Shown: one piece after another, positions 54,096 through 61,917 of the stretch
How the letters are laid out: each line of letters begins with the position of its first letter
Position numbering within the stretch: position 1 is the stretch's first letter
Notes under the pieces: generated by a model
Databases searched by the model: none
What the model was told of the DNA's origin: nothing
What the model saw: only the letters and a program-made list of their open reading frames with translations
Position numbers and translations under genes: made by a program
NCBI RefSeq assembly: GCF_003248515.1
Contig: NZ_QFOB01000006.1
Coordinates: 124,001 to 188,000 of the forward strand
Origin: Sphingomonas sp.
Lineage (GTDB): Bacteria > Pseudomonadota > Alphaproteobacteria > Sphingomonadales > Sphingomonadaceae
Length of the DNA: 64,000 bases
Reading direction: 5' to 3'

Positions 54096-54404
54096 CTATT
54101 CCGCCCGCAGCCCCAGCAGCGCCTCCACCTCCTCGACGGGCGTGCCGCCGGGAACGATCAGCCATTCGTCGGGATGCGCGCCATCGATCACGGTGACGGC
54201 GCGTTTCGGGCAGAGCTTCATGCACTTGGCGGTGATGACGCCCACCAGCGCCGCCTTGCGCCCCTTGCCTCCGCCCGCGCGCTTGGCGAGCAGCTTCGAA
54301 AGGCGCTGCTTCCCATCCTTGCCGAAGCCGCCGCCCAGCTTCTTTTCACATTTGGCGCAGACGATCACCGCCGCCGCCCATTTGCTGGGAACCGAGCGCC
54401 TCAC
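54096..54404 (-). CDS. Small ferredoxin-like (2Fe-2S-type) protein
   Basis: 102 residues. VCAKCEKKLGGGFGKDGKQ and ITAKCMKLCPKRAVTVI place four cysteines as in thioredoxin-like 2Fe-2S ferredoxins. It could carry electrons or a cluster; no partner is obvious. GTG 54404 is the start, 18 bases after the J-protein stop, so the two are probably co-transcribed. Confidence 0.75.
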   Translation of the reverse strand: MRRSVPSKWAAAVIVCAKCEKKLGGGFGKDGKQRLSKLLAKRAGGGKGRKAALVGVITAKCMKLCPKRAVTVIDGAHPDEWLIVPGGTPVEEVEALLGLRAE

Positions 54405-54422
54405 CCCGCCGCCCTCGCGCCT

Positions 54423-54950
54423 TCAGGCAGCGCGGCGCTCCTCGGCCGTGCGGAGAACGTCATAGGCCGCCTGGATCGCGCGGAACCGATCGGCCGCCTC
54501 GGCATCATCGGGATGCGTATCGGGGTGATTCGCCTTGGCCAGCCGGCGCCACGCAATCTTGATCGCCTCGAACTCCACATCCGGATCGAGGCCCAGCGTA
54601 TCCAGCGCGCGCATCTCGTCGCGCGATCGGCTGCCGTCGCCGGGGCCGGCCCAGCCATAATGGCGTGCCTGTTCATAGCCGTTGGCCGTGCGCCGCTCGC
54701 CCGCTTCGCGCGCGGCGGCCTCCTCGGCAGAGAGGCCTTCGAAATAATTCCAGCCGCGATTATATTCGCCGGCATGCTCGGCGCAGAAATACCAGCGCTC
54801 CGGGCTGTTGGGTGATTTGGGCGCGGGGCAATCGCCGGGCAGATCGCAGCCATCCCGATCGCAGATGCGCACCTTCGTCGCGCCGCGCTCGCTGCCATAG
54901 CCGCGCCAGCGGGGGAAACCCCAGTCATTGGATCTGCTGTGCCGGCTCAT
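54423..54950 (-). CDS. J-domain protein with N-terminal cysteine motif
   Basis: 175 residues. The N-terminal part has RICDRDGCDLPGDCPAP and WYFCAEHAGEYNRGWNYF, cysteines and a histidine that could bind zinc; the C-terminal J domain has AWRRLAKANHPDTHPDD (HPD motif) and RFRAIQAAYDVLR. It would stimulate a DnaK ATPase. ATG 54950 gives the natural MSRHSRSNDWGFPRW start. Confidence 0.88.
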   Translation of the reverse strand: MSRHSRSNDWGFPRWRGYGSERGATKVRICDRDGCDLPGDCPAPKSPNSPERWYFCAEHAGEYNRGWNYFEGLSAEEAAAREAGERRTANGYEQARHYGWAGPGDGSRSRDEMRALDTLGLDPDVEFEAIKIAWRRLAKANHPDTHPDDAEAADRFRAIQAAYDVLRTAEERRAA

Positions 54951-55037
54951 CCTCCGCAGATAGCGTGCCCTTGGCCGATCCGCCACCGGCCTGCGGCCCG
55001 AACCCGTTATCCGCACGCCATTTTCCGGAACGCGGGC

Positions 55038-55066
55038 AAAAAAAAAGGCCGGTCAGAGGACCGGCC
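55038..55066 (-). terminator. Strong rho-independent terminator of the M13 peptidase gene
   Basis: GGCCGGTC-AGAG-GACCGGCC stem, followed on the minus strand by nine T residues. It lies about 135 bases past the stop codon at 55203. Confidence 0.93.
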
Positions 55067-55167
55067 CATCAAAGTTGGGAGAGGATGCCTGAAAGGCGTA
55101 TTCTTTGTGCACCTGCGAAGGCTTGGGCGCAAGGTCATTTTTGCATCGCAAAATGCAAAGGTTGCAT

Positions 55168-55185
55168 CGTGAATTGCAATTCACG
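55168..55185. other. 18-base perfect palindrome in an AT-rich patch
   Basis: CGTGAATTGCAATTCACG is self-complementary. The surrounding 55 bases, with TTTTGC-ATC-GCAAAA and two copies of TTGCATCG, are far less GC-rich than the rest of the window. It lies between the peptidase stop codon and its terminator. Purpose unknown: binding site, mRNA hairpin or trace of old insertion. Confidence 0.5.
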
Positions 55186-55202
55186 ACATCTGCTTGTTAT
55201 CG

Positions 55203-57230
55203 CTACCAGACACGCACTCGTTCCGCCGGTGCGAGATAGAGCAGATCGCCCGGTTTCACTCCGAAAGCGGCATACCAGGGATCGAAATTGCGGACGATGC
55301 CGTTGATCCGGATCGACTCGGGGCTGTGCGGATCGGTAAGCACCTGATTGCGCAGGAAGCCATCCCGCGCCTTGGCCCGCCACACCTGCGCATAGGCCAT
55401 GAAGAAGCGCTGATCGCCCGTCAGGCCATCGATCGTCCTGGCCTTGCCGTGGCGCGCCAGATAGCGCTGATAGGCGGTATAACCCGCCTGGATGCCGCCG
55501 AGATCGCCCAGATTTTCGCCCAGCGTGAGCCGGCCGTTCACGTGCAGGCCCGGCAACGGTTCATATCTGTCATATTGCGCTGCAAGCCGATCGGCCCGGC
55601 CGGTGTAGGACGCGGCCGATTCCTTCGTCCACCAGTCACGCAGCTTGCCGCTGGCATCATATTGCCGGCCCTGATCGTCGAAACCGTGGCCCATCTCATG
55701 GCCGATCACCACCGCGATCGCGCCGTAATTCACCGCCGGATCCGCCGCCGGATCGAAGAAGGGCGGCCGCAGGATCGCCGCCGGGAAGGTGATCTGGTTC
55801 ATCGGCGGCGAATAATAAGCGTTCACCGTCTGCGGGGTCATGCTCCAGAGCGAGCGATCGACCGGCTTCGGAAAACGCTTGAGCTGGAGCGCCCAGTCGA
55901 ATCGATCGGAGCGGATCGCATTGCCCAGCAGATCGCCGCGTTCGATCTTCAGATCCGAATAATCGATATAGGTGGCCGGGTGGCCGATGCGCGGATCGAA
56001 GGCGGCCAGCTTGACGAGCGCTTCCTTGCGGGTCGGCTCGTCCATCCAGCTCGCCTTGGCGATCAGCTCGCCATAAGCAGCGCGCAGATCGGAGATCAGT
56101 TCCGCCATCTGGCGCTCGGCCTCGGGTGGGAAATGCTTCGCCACATAGAGCCGGCCCACCTCTTCCCCGAGCGCACCGTTGACGAGCGCCACGCCGCGCT
56201 TCCAGCGATCGCGCTGGCGCGGCTGATCCGCCAACGCCTTGCCGAAGAAGGCGAAGCGCGCATCATCGAACGGCCTGGAGAGATATTGCGCGTGATCGCT
56301 CACGAAGCGCAGCGCGACATAGTCCTTCCACTGATCGATTGGCACCTCTTCGAGCAGCTTCGTGGAGGCCGCGATCGCGCTCTTCTCGCCGACGATCAGC
56401 CGGGCCGGAGCGCCGAGGCCTTTGGCCTGCAGCCACAGCGCCCAATCCGCCCGCGGGGCGAGCGCAGTCAGCTCCGCCACCGTCATGCGGTTGGTCGTCT
56501 TGGTCACGTCGCGGCGCTGGGCGGGCGCCCACTGGTCGGTCGCGATACGTGTCTCCAGCGCGATCATGCGATCGGCGCGGCCTCCTGCATCAGACAGCCC
56601 GGCCAGCGTGGCGATCTGCGTGAGATAGGCGCGATAGGCGGCGCGAATCGCGTCGAACTTCTCGCCCTTCTCCAGATAATAATCGCGGCCCGGCAGCCCA
56701 AGCGTGCCCTGCCGCACCGAAACCGCATAATGCGTGGGATCATCGATGTCGGGGCGGAGCCCGATCGCGGCGGTGGGGGCCGCATAATCGGCCGAGGCGA
56801 ACAGCCGGATCAGCCCCGCCCGATCCTTCACGGCAGCAATCGTCGCCAGATAGGGGGCCAGCGGTTTCGCTCCGGCCGCGTCGATCGATGCCTCGTCCAT
56901 CCAACTCGCGTAGAGATCGGAAATCTTGCGCTCGGCAGGCGTTGCCCCGGGATTGGTCGCGATGCCCTCCACGATCGCGCGAACATCGGCCTCGGCGCGA
57001 TCCTGGAGCGCGATGAACGCCCCCGCGCGGGTGCGATCGGGCGCGATCTCCGTCTTCGCTTGCCACGTGCCGTTGGCGAATTTGGCGAAATCGTCGCCCG
57101 GCTTCACCGCCATGTCGCGCGCGGTGAGGTCAACGCCCCACGCGCCCAGCTCCGGCCTGGCGAGTGGCGTCGCCGCGACAAGCCCGAGAGCGACGCCGGC
57201 GAGCGCCAGCGTCTTGAATTCGTTACGCAT
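55203..57230 (-). CDS. pepO: M13-family zinc metallopeptidase (PepO/neprilysin-like)
   Basis: 675 residues with a signal peptide (LALAGVALGLVAATPLA). The catalytic motif VIGHEMGHGFD (H511-H515) and NAYYSPPMNQITFPAAIL are typical of M13 enzymes, which cleave small peptides outside the cytoplasm. ENLGDLGGI holds the third zinc-ligand region, and the C terminus ends in RVRVW, near the family norm. AGGAAC precedes ATG 57230. Confidence 0.94.
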   Translation of the reverse strand: MRNEFKTLALAGVALGLVAATPLARPELGAWGVDLTARDMAVKPGDDFAKFANGTWQAKTEIAPDRTRAGAFIALQDRAEADVRAIVEGIATNPGATPAERKISDLYASWMDEASIDAAGAKPLAPYLATIAAVKDRAGLIRLFASADYAAPTAAIGLRPDIDDPTHYAVSVRQGTLGLPGRDYYLEKGEKFDAIRAAYRAYLTQIATLAGLSDAGGRADRMIALETRIATDQWAPAQRRDVTKTTNRMTVAELTALAPRADWALWLQAKGLGAPARLIVGEKSAIAASTKLLEEVPIDQWKDYVALRFVSDHAQYLSRPFDDARFAFFGKALADQPRQRDRWKRGVALVNGALGEEVGRLYVAKHFPPEAERQMAELISDLRAAYGELIAKASWMDEPTRKEALVKLAAFDPRIGHPATYIDYSDLKIERGDLLGNAIRSDRFDWALQLKRFPKPVDRSLWSMTPQTVNAYYSPPMNQITFPAAILRPPFFDPAADPAVNYGAIAVVIGHEMGHGFDDQGRQYDASGKLRDWWTKESAASYTGRADRLAAQYDRYEPLPGLHVNGRLTLGENLGDLGGIQAGYTAYQRYLARHGKARTIDGLTGDQRFFMAYAQVWRAKARDGFLRNQVLTDPHSPESIRINGIVRNFDPWYAAFGVKPGDLLYLAPAERVRVW

Positions 57231-57247
57231 TCGGAATGTTCCTGTGG

Positions 57248-57985
57248 CTATTCGTTGTCCACTGCATGGCGCGCCGCCACGAAATAGTCGAGCGAGAGAT
57301 CGGCCGAGAGCGTGAAGCCGTGGGCGGGATCAAGACGCATGCCCGTGCGATCGAACACCTCCAGCCCGGCCGCCTCCAGCAGAGCGGAAAGCTCGTCCGG
57401 CGTCAGGAATTTCGACCAGTCGTGCGTGCCCTTCGGCACCATTCCCAGCCCTTCGCCCAGCGTGATGAGCGCAAGCTTCGAAAGCGGGGTACGGTTCGGC
57501 GTGGACAGCAGGACGAGCCCGCCCGGTGCGAGAGCGCCCGCGATCGCCGCGACGAATCCGGCAGGATCGGCGACATGCTCCACCACTTCCATCGATACGA
57601 TCAGGTCGAATGTCTCGCCCGAAAGCGATTCCACGCCGCCATGGCGATAGTCGATCGCAAGCCCCTGCCCCTCGGCATGGGCGCGCGCCACCGCGACATT
57701 CTCGGCCGCGGCATCCAGCCCGGTCACGCGCGCGCCGAGCCGCGCGAGCGGTTCGCTCAGCAGGCCGGCGCCACACCCCACGTCCAGCGCGCGGCGCCCT
57801 TCCAGCGGGCGGCGCGCGCGCGGATCGCACGCCCATTCCGCGTCGATCCGGTCACGCAGATAGCGCAGACGGACGGGATTCAGCTTGTGAAGCATCGCGG
57901 AGGATCCCTTGGGATCCCACCATTCGGCGGCCAGTGTGCCGAAAAAGGCGGCTTCGGACGGGTTGATCGTGTCGGTTGCGTTCAT
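57248..57985 (-). CDS. ubiG: Ubiquinone biosynthesis O-methyltransferase
   Basis: 245 residues, SAM-dependent. It begins with the family stretch EAAFFGTLAAEWWDPKGSSA and has ALDVGCGAGLLSEPLA (SAM site), VSMEVVEHVADP and GTHDWSKFLTPDEL. It carries out both O-methylations in ubiquinone synthesis. Divergent from lysC, as in many alphaproteobacteria. Confidence 0.95.
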   Translation of the reverse strand: MNATDTINPSEAAFFGTLAAEWWDPKGSSAMLHKLNPVRLRYLRDRIDAEWACDPRARRPLEGRRALDVGCGAGLLSEPLARLGARVTGLDAAAENVAVARAHAEGQGLAIDYRHGGVESLSGETFDLIVSMEVVEHVADPAGFVAAIAGALAPGGLVLLSTPNRTPLSKLALITLGEGLGMVPKGTHDWSKFLTPDELSALLEAAGLEVFDRTGMRLDPAHGFTLSADLSLDYFVAARHAVDNE

Positions 57986-58074
57986 GGGGGTCGCTAACTA
58001 TCAGGGCGCTCCCGCCGGCCCAAGCCCCCGTGGCCCAAGCCTCCCGACCTTATCTGAAGCGGCGAAGACGACAC

Positions 58075-59337
58075 ATGGCACGTATCGTAATGAAGTTCGG
58101 CGGCACCTCGATGGCCGGGATCGAGCGCATTCGCAACGTGGCCGCCCGCGTGAAAGCGGAAGTGGAACGCGGCAACGAGGTGGCGGTGGTCGTCTCGGCC
58201 ATGGCCGGCGAGACGGACCGGCTCGTGAATTTCTGCCGCGAGGCGAGCCCGCTTTACGATCCCAGCGAATATGATGCCGTGGTGGCAAGCGGCGAGCAGG
58301 TGACGAGCGGCCTGCTTGCGATCACGCTCCAGGCGCTGGGCGTGCCGGCGCGCTCGTGGATGGGCTGGCAGCTGCCGATCCGGACGAGCGACACGCATGC
58401 GTCCGCCCGCATCACCACGATCGACGCCGAGACGATCGGTGCATCGATGGCGAAGGGCGAGGTCGCCGTGATCCCCGGCTTCCAGGGCGTCACCGAAGGG
58501 GGCCGGATCACGACGCTGGGCCGGGGCGGATCGGATACGTCGGCGGTGGCGGTGGCGGCGGCGATGAAGGCCGACCGCTGCGATATCTACACCGACGTGG
58601 ACGGCGTCTATACCACCGACCCGCGTATCGTGCCCAAGGCGCGCAAGCTGGGCAAGGTGACCTATGAGGAGATGCTGGAGCTGGCATCCGTGGGCGCCAA
58701 GGTGCTCCAGACCCGCTCCGTGGGCCTCGCCATGAAGGAGAAGGTGCGCGTGCGCGTGCTTTCCTCCTTCGACGACACCAGGGATGATGACGGTCATCGC
58801 GGCACGCTGATCGTGGGCGACGACGAGATCGAAGAGGACAAGATGGAACGCCAGCTGATCACCGGCATCGCCGCCGACAAGAATGAGGCGAAGGTCACGC
58901 TCCTGTCCGTGCCGGATCGGCCCGGCGCGGTCGCCACGATCTTCACGCCGCTGGCCGAGGCAGCGATCAACGTGGACATGATCGTCCAGAACGTCGCCTC
59001 GGACGGCAAGTCGACCGACGTGACATTCACGGTGCCGCGCGCCGAGTTGGCCCGCGCGCTGGACGTGCTGGACAAGCAGCAGGGCACGATCGGCCATACC
59101 GGCGTGAAGCACGATACGAAGATCGCCAAGATCTCGGTGGTGGGCGTCGGCATGCGCAGCCATGCGGGTGTCGCCGCCGCGATGTTCAAGGCGCTGGCCG
59201 ATCGCGGCATCAACATCCAGGCGATCACGACCAGCGAGATCAAGGTTTCCGTCATCATCGACGAGGATTTCGTCGAGCTGGCGGTGCGCGTGCTCCACAC
59301 CGCCTACGGGCTTGATGCGGAAGACGAGGCAGCCTGA
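58075..59337 (+). CDS. lysC: Aspartate kinase
   Basis: 420 residues. The kinase domain has IVMKFGGTSM, VVSAMAGETDRLV, GRGGSDTSAVA and DVDGVYTTDPR; two C-terminal ACT domains (about 265-415) carry the lysine/threonine feedback site. First step of the Lys/Thr/Met pathway. ATG 58075 starts MARIVMKFGG. Confidence 0.96.
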   Translation: MARIVMKFGGTSMAGIERIRNVAARVKAEVERGNEVAVVVSAMAGETDRLVNFCREASPLYDPSEYDAVVASGEQVTSGLLAITLQALGVPARSWMGWQLPIRTSDTHASARITTIDAETIGASMAKGEVAVIPGFQGVTEGGRITTLGRGGSDTSAVAVAAAMKADRCDIYTDVDGVYTTDPRIVPKARKLGKVTYEEMLELASVGAKVLQTRSVGLAMKEKVRVRVLSSFDDTRDDDGHRGTLIVGDDEIEEDKMERQLITGIAADKNEAKVTLLSVPDRPGAVATIFTPLAEAAINVDMIVQNVASDGKSTDVTFTVPRAELARALDVLDKQQGTIGHTGVKHDTKIAKISVVGVGMRSHAGVAAAMFKALADRGINIQAITTSEIKVSVIIDEDFVELAVRVLHTAYGLDAEDEAA

Positions 59338-59634
59338 CCGCGCTATTGCCGCTTCGGCGACAAAACATCGCGAACGTGACGACGGGCTCGATCTAACGGA
59401 CGGACCACACGGCTTCCGGATACAGGTGCGCCGGCGCGCGCCAGCGACGGCTGGCGCGTGCGTATCTGCTGGCCCCTATCTATTTTCTGCCAATCGCCTA
59501 TATCGGGAATGCTTACGTCGCCTGCGACGGATATCGGACCGCTTTTCGGCTCCCCTTTGTCCATTTCTAGCTTCTTCGAGCCGGGAGGCGCCATGTCGGC
59601 GCGGTCTCGTCACATGGACATAAGGATATCCTCC

Positions 59635-59841
59635 ATGATCACCGGCAAAGTAAAGTTCTTCAACAACGACAAGGGCTTCGGCTTCATCGCGCCGGAAACG
59701 GGCGGCCCGGACGCGTTCGTGCACATCTCCGCCGTCGAGCGCGCGGGCATGAGCACCCTGCAGCAGGACCAGCGCGTTTCCTACGAGTTGGAGACCGATC
59801 GCCGCGGCAAGACCTCGGCCGTCAATCTCCAGGCAGCCTGA
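59635..59841 (+). CDS. CspA-family cold-shock protein
   Basis: 68 residues, a single OB-fold RNA/DNA chaperone. GKVKFFNNDKGFGFI contains RNP1 and DAFVHISAVE contains RNP2. ATG 59635 gives the standard length and has AAGGAT 7 bases upstream. An in-frame ATG at 59593 has a good GGGAGG site and would add 14 residues. The roughly 300 bases upstream, which I read as a long 5' leader, hold no other gene. Confidence 0.93.
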   Translation: MITGKVKFFNNDKGFGFIAPETGGPDAFVHISAVERAGMSTLQQDQRVSYELETDRRGKTSAVNLQAA

Positions 59842-59847
59842 GCCACG

Positions 59848-59876
59848 GCGGGCGGGCGCACATCGCGTCCGCCCGC
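59848..59876 (+). terminator. GC-rich stem-loop after the cold-shock gene
   Basis: GCGGGCGG / CCGCCCGC, 8 base pairs with a 13-base loop, then TTCGCC. The T-run is poor, so read-through into the small genes behind it is likely. Confidence 0.4.
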
Positions 59877-59906
59877 TTCGCCATCCTTCCGATAAGGGAC
59901 GATCCG

Positions 59907-59957
59907 ATGGCGAAAGCTCAGAAACGCGGCACCAGAAAAGCGCGCCGGCCGAACTAG
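59907..59957 (+). CDS. 16-residue basic peptide gene
   Basis: MAKAQKRGTRKARRPN, seven basic residues of sixteen. AAGGGA lies upstream of ATG 59907 at good spacing, and a TAG stop follows. It resembles very small Lys/Arg-rich MA(K/N)GQ-type proteins that I associate with the region behind cold-shock genes. It lies 65 bases after the cold-shock stop. Nucleic-acid binding is suggested only by charge. Confidence 0.55.
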   Translation: MAKAQKRGTRKARRPN

Positions 59958-60077
59958 GAAGCGCCGCCCGAGCTTTTCCGGGCCACCCCTTTGACCAGAG
60001 GCCAGGTGAGAGCCTGACCCGCATATCGACCGTGCCGCATGTTTCGATCTGCGGCTGCGGAACTCCCGGAGATCATC

Positions 60078-60287
60078 ATGTCACGCACCGCCGTCCGCCC
60101 TTATCTCGTCACCAAGGATGAGGATGGCGTTTTTCGCGTGACCGTCCGCACCACGCGTTTCAATTCCCAGGGATATCCGCTCGTTTCCTCCGAAACGCTG
60201 GCGCAGACCTTTGAAACGGCGACCCGGGCTCGGGCCTTTCTTCGTAACGAATATCACGCCGAGGCAACCGATATCGCAACCAAATAA
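60078..60287 (+). CDS. Small protein of unknown function
   Basis: 69 residues (MSRTAVRPYLVTKDEDGVFR...), mixed alpha/beta, rich in Thr and Arg, with no cysteine. GGAG lies 6 bases before ATG 60078. The next small gene begins 10 bases after its stop, so they form one unit. No family is recognised. Confidence 0.72.
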   Translation: MSRTAVRPYLVTKDEDGVFRVTVRTTRFNSQGYPLVSSETLAQTFETATRARAFLRNEYHAEATDIATK

Positions 60288-60297
60288 GGGAGCGTGC

Positions 60298-60531
60298 ATG
60301 CAGAACTCATCCAGCTTTTGCCGGTCGCAGGAAGCGATCCAGAACAAGCGCGCGGCCGAAACGACGCTTGGCAACGTCCGCGAGATCGCCACGAAGGCTG
60401 CGGAGGTGTGGCGGCTGGAAGCGGTCGCCGCCGAACAGCGCGAGGATCGCCATCGCAAGCGCTCCGCCCTTCAGGCTGACGATCGCCTTCTCAGCGAAAA
60501 TCCTGACCAGGGTTTCGCCGAGGGCGCATAA
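60298..60531 (+). CDS. Small helical protein of unknown function
   Basis: 77 residues, charged and predicted helical (NKRAAETTLGNVREIATKAA). AAGGGAG lies 6 bases upstream of ATG 60298. No family is recognised; context suggests a stress-linked role with the cold-shock gene. Confidence 0.65.
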   Translation: MQNSSSFCRSQEAIQNKRAAETTLGNVREIATKAAEVWRLEAVAAEQREDRHRKRSALQADDRLLSENPDQGFAEGA

Positions 60532-60574
60532 GGAGCCTCTCGCCATGCTCCAGCCGCGCGGCTAGGGCGTGGCG

Positions 60575-61588
60575 ATGAGCAAGACGATCAATCTCGAAGC
60601 CTTGATGGCGCGCGGCGCCCAGTTTCTCGGCTCCCGCTACGCGATCATGGCTGGCGCCATGTCCTGGGTGTCCGAACGGCACCTCGTTTCCGCCATCTCG
60701 AACGCCGGCGGCTTCGGTGTGATCGCGTGCGGCGCGATGACGCCCGCATTGCTGGATGCCGAAATCGCCGCGACCAGCGCGATGACGGACAGGCCCTTCG
60801 GCGTGAACCTCATCACCATGCATCCGGCGCTGGGCGAACTGATCGACGTATGCGCCAATCACAAGGTGGGCCACGTCGTGCTGGCGGGCGGCCTGCCCCC
60901 GGCCGGCGCGATCGATCGCATCAAGGCATCCGGCGCCAGGGTGCTGTGCTTCCCGCCCACCCTCGCCTTCGCCAAGAAGCTGATCCGATCGGGCGTGGAC
61001 GCGCTGGTGATCGAAGGGATGGAGGCTGGCGGCCATATCGGGCCGGTCTCCACCAGCGTGCTCGCGCAGGAGATGCTCCCCGAAATCGCCGATCAGCTGC
61101 CCGTCTTCGTGGCTGGCGGCATCGGCCGGGGCGAGGCAATCGCCGGCTATCTGGAAATGGGAGCCGCAGGCGTACAGCTCGGCACCCGTTTCGTCTGCGC
61201 GACCGAAAGCATCGCGCACGCCAACTTCAAGAAGGCCTTCATCCGCGCCTCCGCCCGCGATGCGATCGCCAGCGTGCAGATCGATCCGCGCCTGCCGGTG
61301 ATTCCGGTGCGCGCGCTGAAGAATGCCGGGGGAGAATTGTTCACCGCCAAGCAGCGTGAAGTGGCGCAGGCTCTGGACGAAGGAAAATTGGCGATGGCCG
61401 AAGCCCAGCTCCAGATCGAACATTATTGGGCGGGAGCGCTGCGCCGCGCGGTGATCGAGGGCGATGTGGAGCATGGCAGCGTGATGGCCGGCCAGTCCGT
61501 GGGCATGGTGACCAGGGAGGAGCCGGTGGCGGAGATTATCGCCGCCCTGTGCCAGGAAGCCGAAACGGCGCTCAACCGCCGCCGCTAG
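60575..61588 (+). CDS. NAD(P)H-dependent flavin oxidoreductase / nitronate monooxygenase family
   Basis: 337 residues of the FMN-binding TIM-barrel family. IMAGAMSWVSERHLVSAISN, GGFGVIACGAM, EGMEAGGHIGP, VFVAGGIGRGEAIAGYL and GAAGVQLGTRFVCATES are the FMN and phosphate loops. It oxidises nitronates or acts as an enoyl-reductase-like enzyme; substrate unknown. ATG 60575 is preferred to GTG 60569. Confidence 0.9.
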   Translation: MSKTINLEALMARGAQFLGSRYAIMAGAMSWVSERHLVSAISNAGGFGVIACGAMTPALLDAEIAATSAMTDRPFGVNLITMHPALGELIDVCANHKVGHVVLAGGLPPAGAIDRIKASGARVLCFPPTLAFAKKLIRSGVDALVIEGMEAGGHIGPVSTSVLAQEMLPEIADQLPVFVAGGIGRGEAIAGYLEMGAAGVQLGTRFVCATESIAHANFKKAFIRASARDAIASVQIDPRLPVIPVRALKNAGGELFTAKQREVAQALDEGKLAMAEAQLQIEHYWAGALRRAVIEGDVEHGSVMAGQSVGMVTREEPVAEIIAALCQEAETALNRRR

Positions 61589-61591
61589 ACC

Positions 61592-61885
61592 ATGCGCCGC
61601 CAGGACTTTCAGGGGGACATACTCAGCGCCGCGTCGAGCCTGCTCGGCATCTCGCTCGTCATCATCGCCGGGCTGAACGTGACGCATATCGCGCGCTCCA
61701 CGCTGGCGGACGAGGTGGCCTGGGGGTCAGCGGTGCTGCTCGCGCTCAGCTGCATGCTGTCCTACCTCGCGTTGCGCGCCGCCCCGCGCGAGACGAATAC
61801 CGGCAAATGGGCCGATCGGATCTTCATGCTCGGGCTCTTCGCGCTGTTCGCGTCGATCGTCGTGCTGGCGGTTAACAATCGGTAA
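61592..61885 (+). CDS. Small membrane protein
   Basis: 97 residues with three hydrophobic helices: AASSLLGISLVIIAGLNV, SAVLLALSCMLSYLAL and FMLGLFALFASIVVLAV. It starts three bases after the flavin oxidoreductase stop codon. No family recognised. Confidence 0.75.
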   Translation: MRRQDFQGDILSAASSLLGISLVIIAGLNVTHIARSTLADEVAWGSAVLLALSCMLSYLALRAAPRETNTGKWADRIFMLGLFALFASIVVLAVNNR

Positions 61886-61917
61886 AGTTGTATGAGGTAG
61901 CCCTTTGCTGGTAGCGC

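Noticed and set aside
55194..57287. A 697-codon open frame opposite the M13 peptidase
   Set aside because: Shadow of the peptidase gene, which has the HEMGH motif and a signal peptide; the antisense translation resembles no protein.
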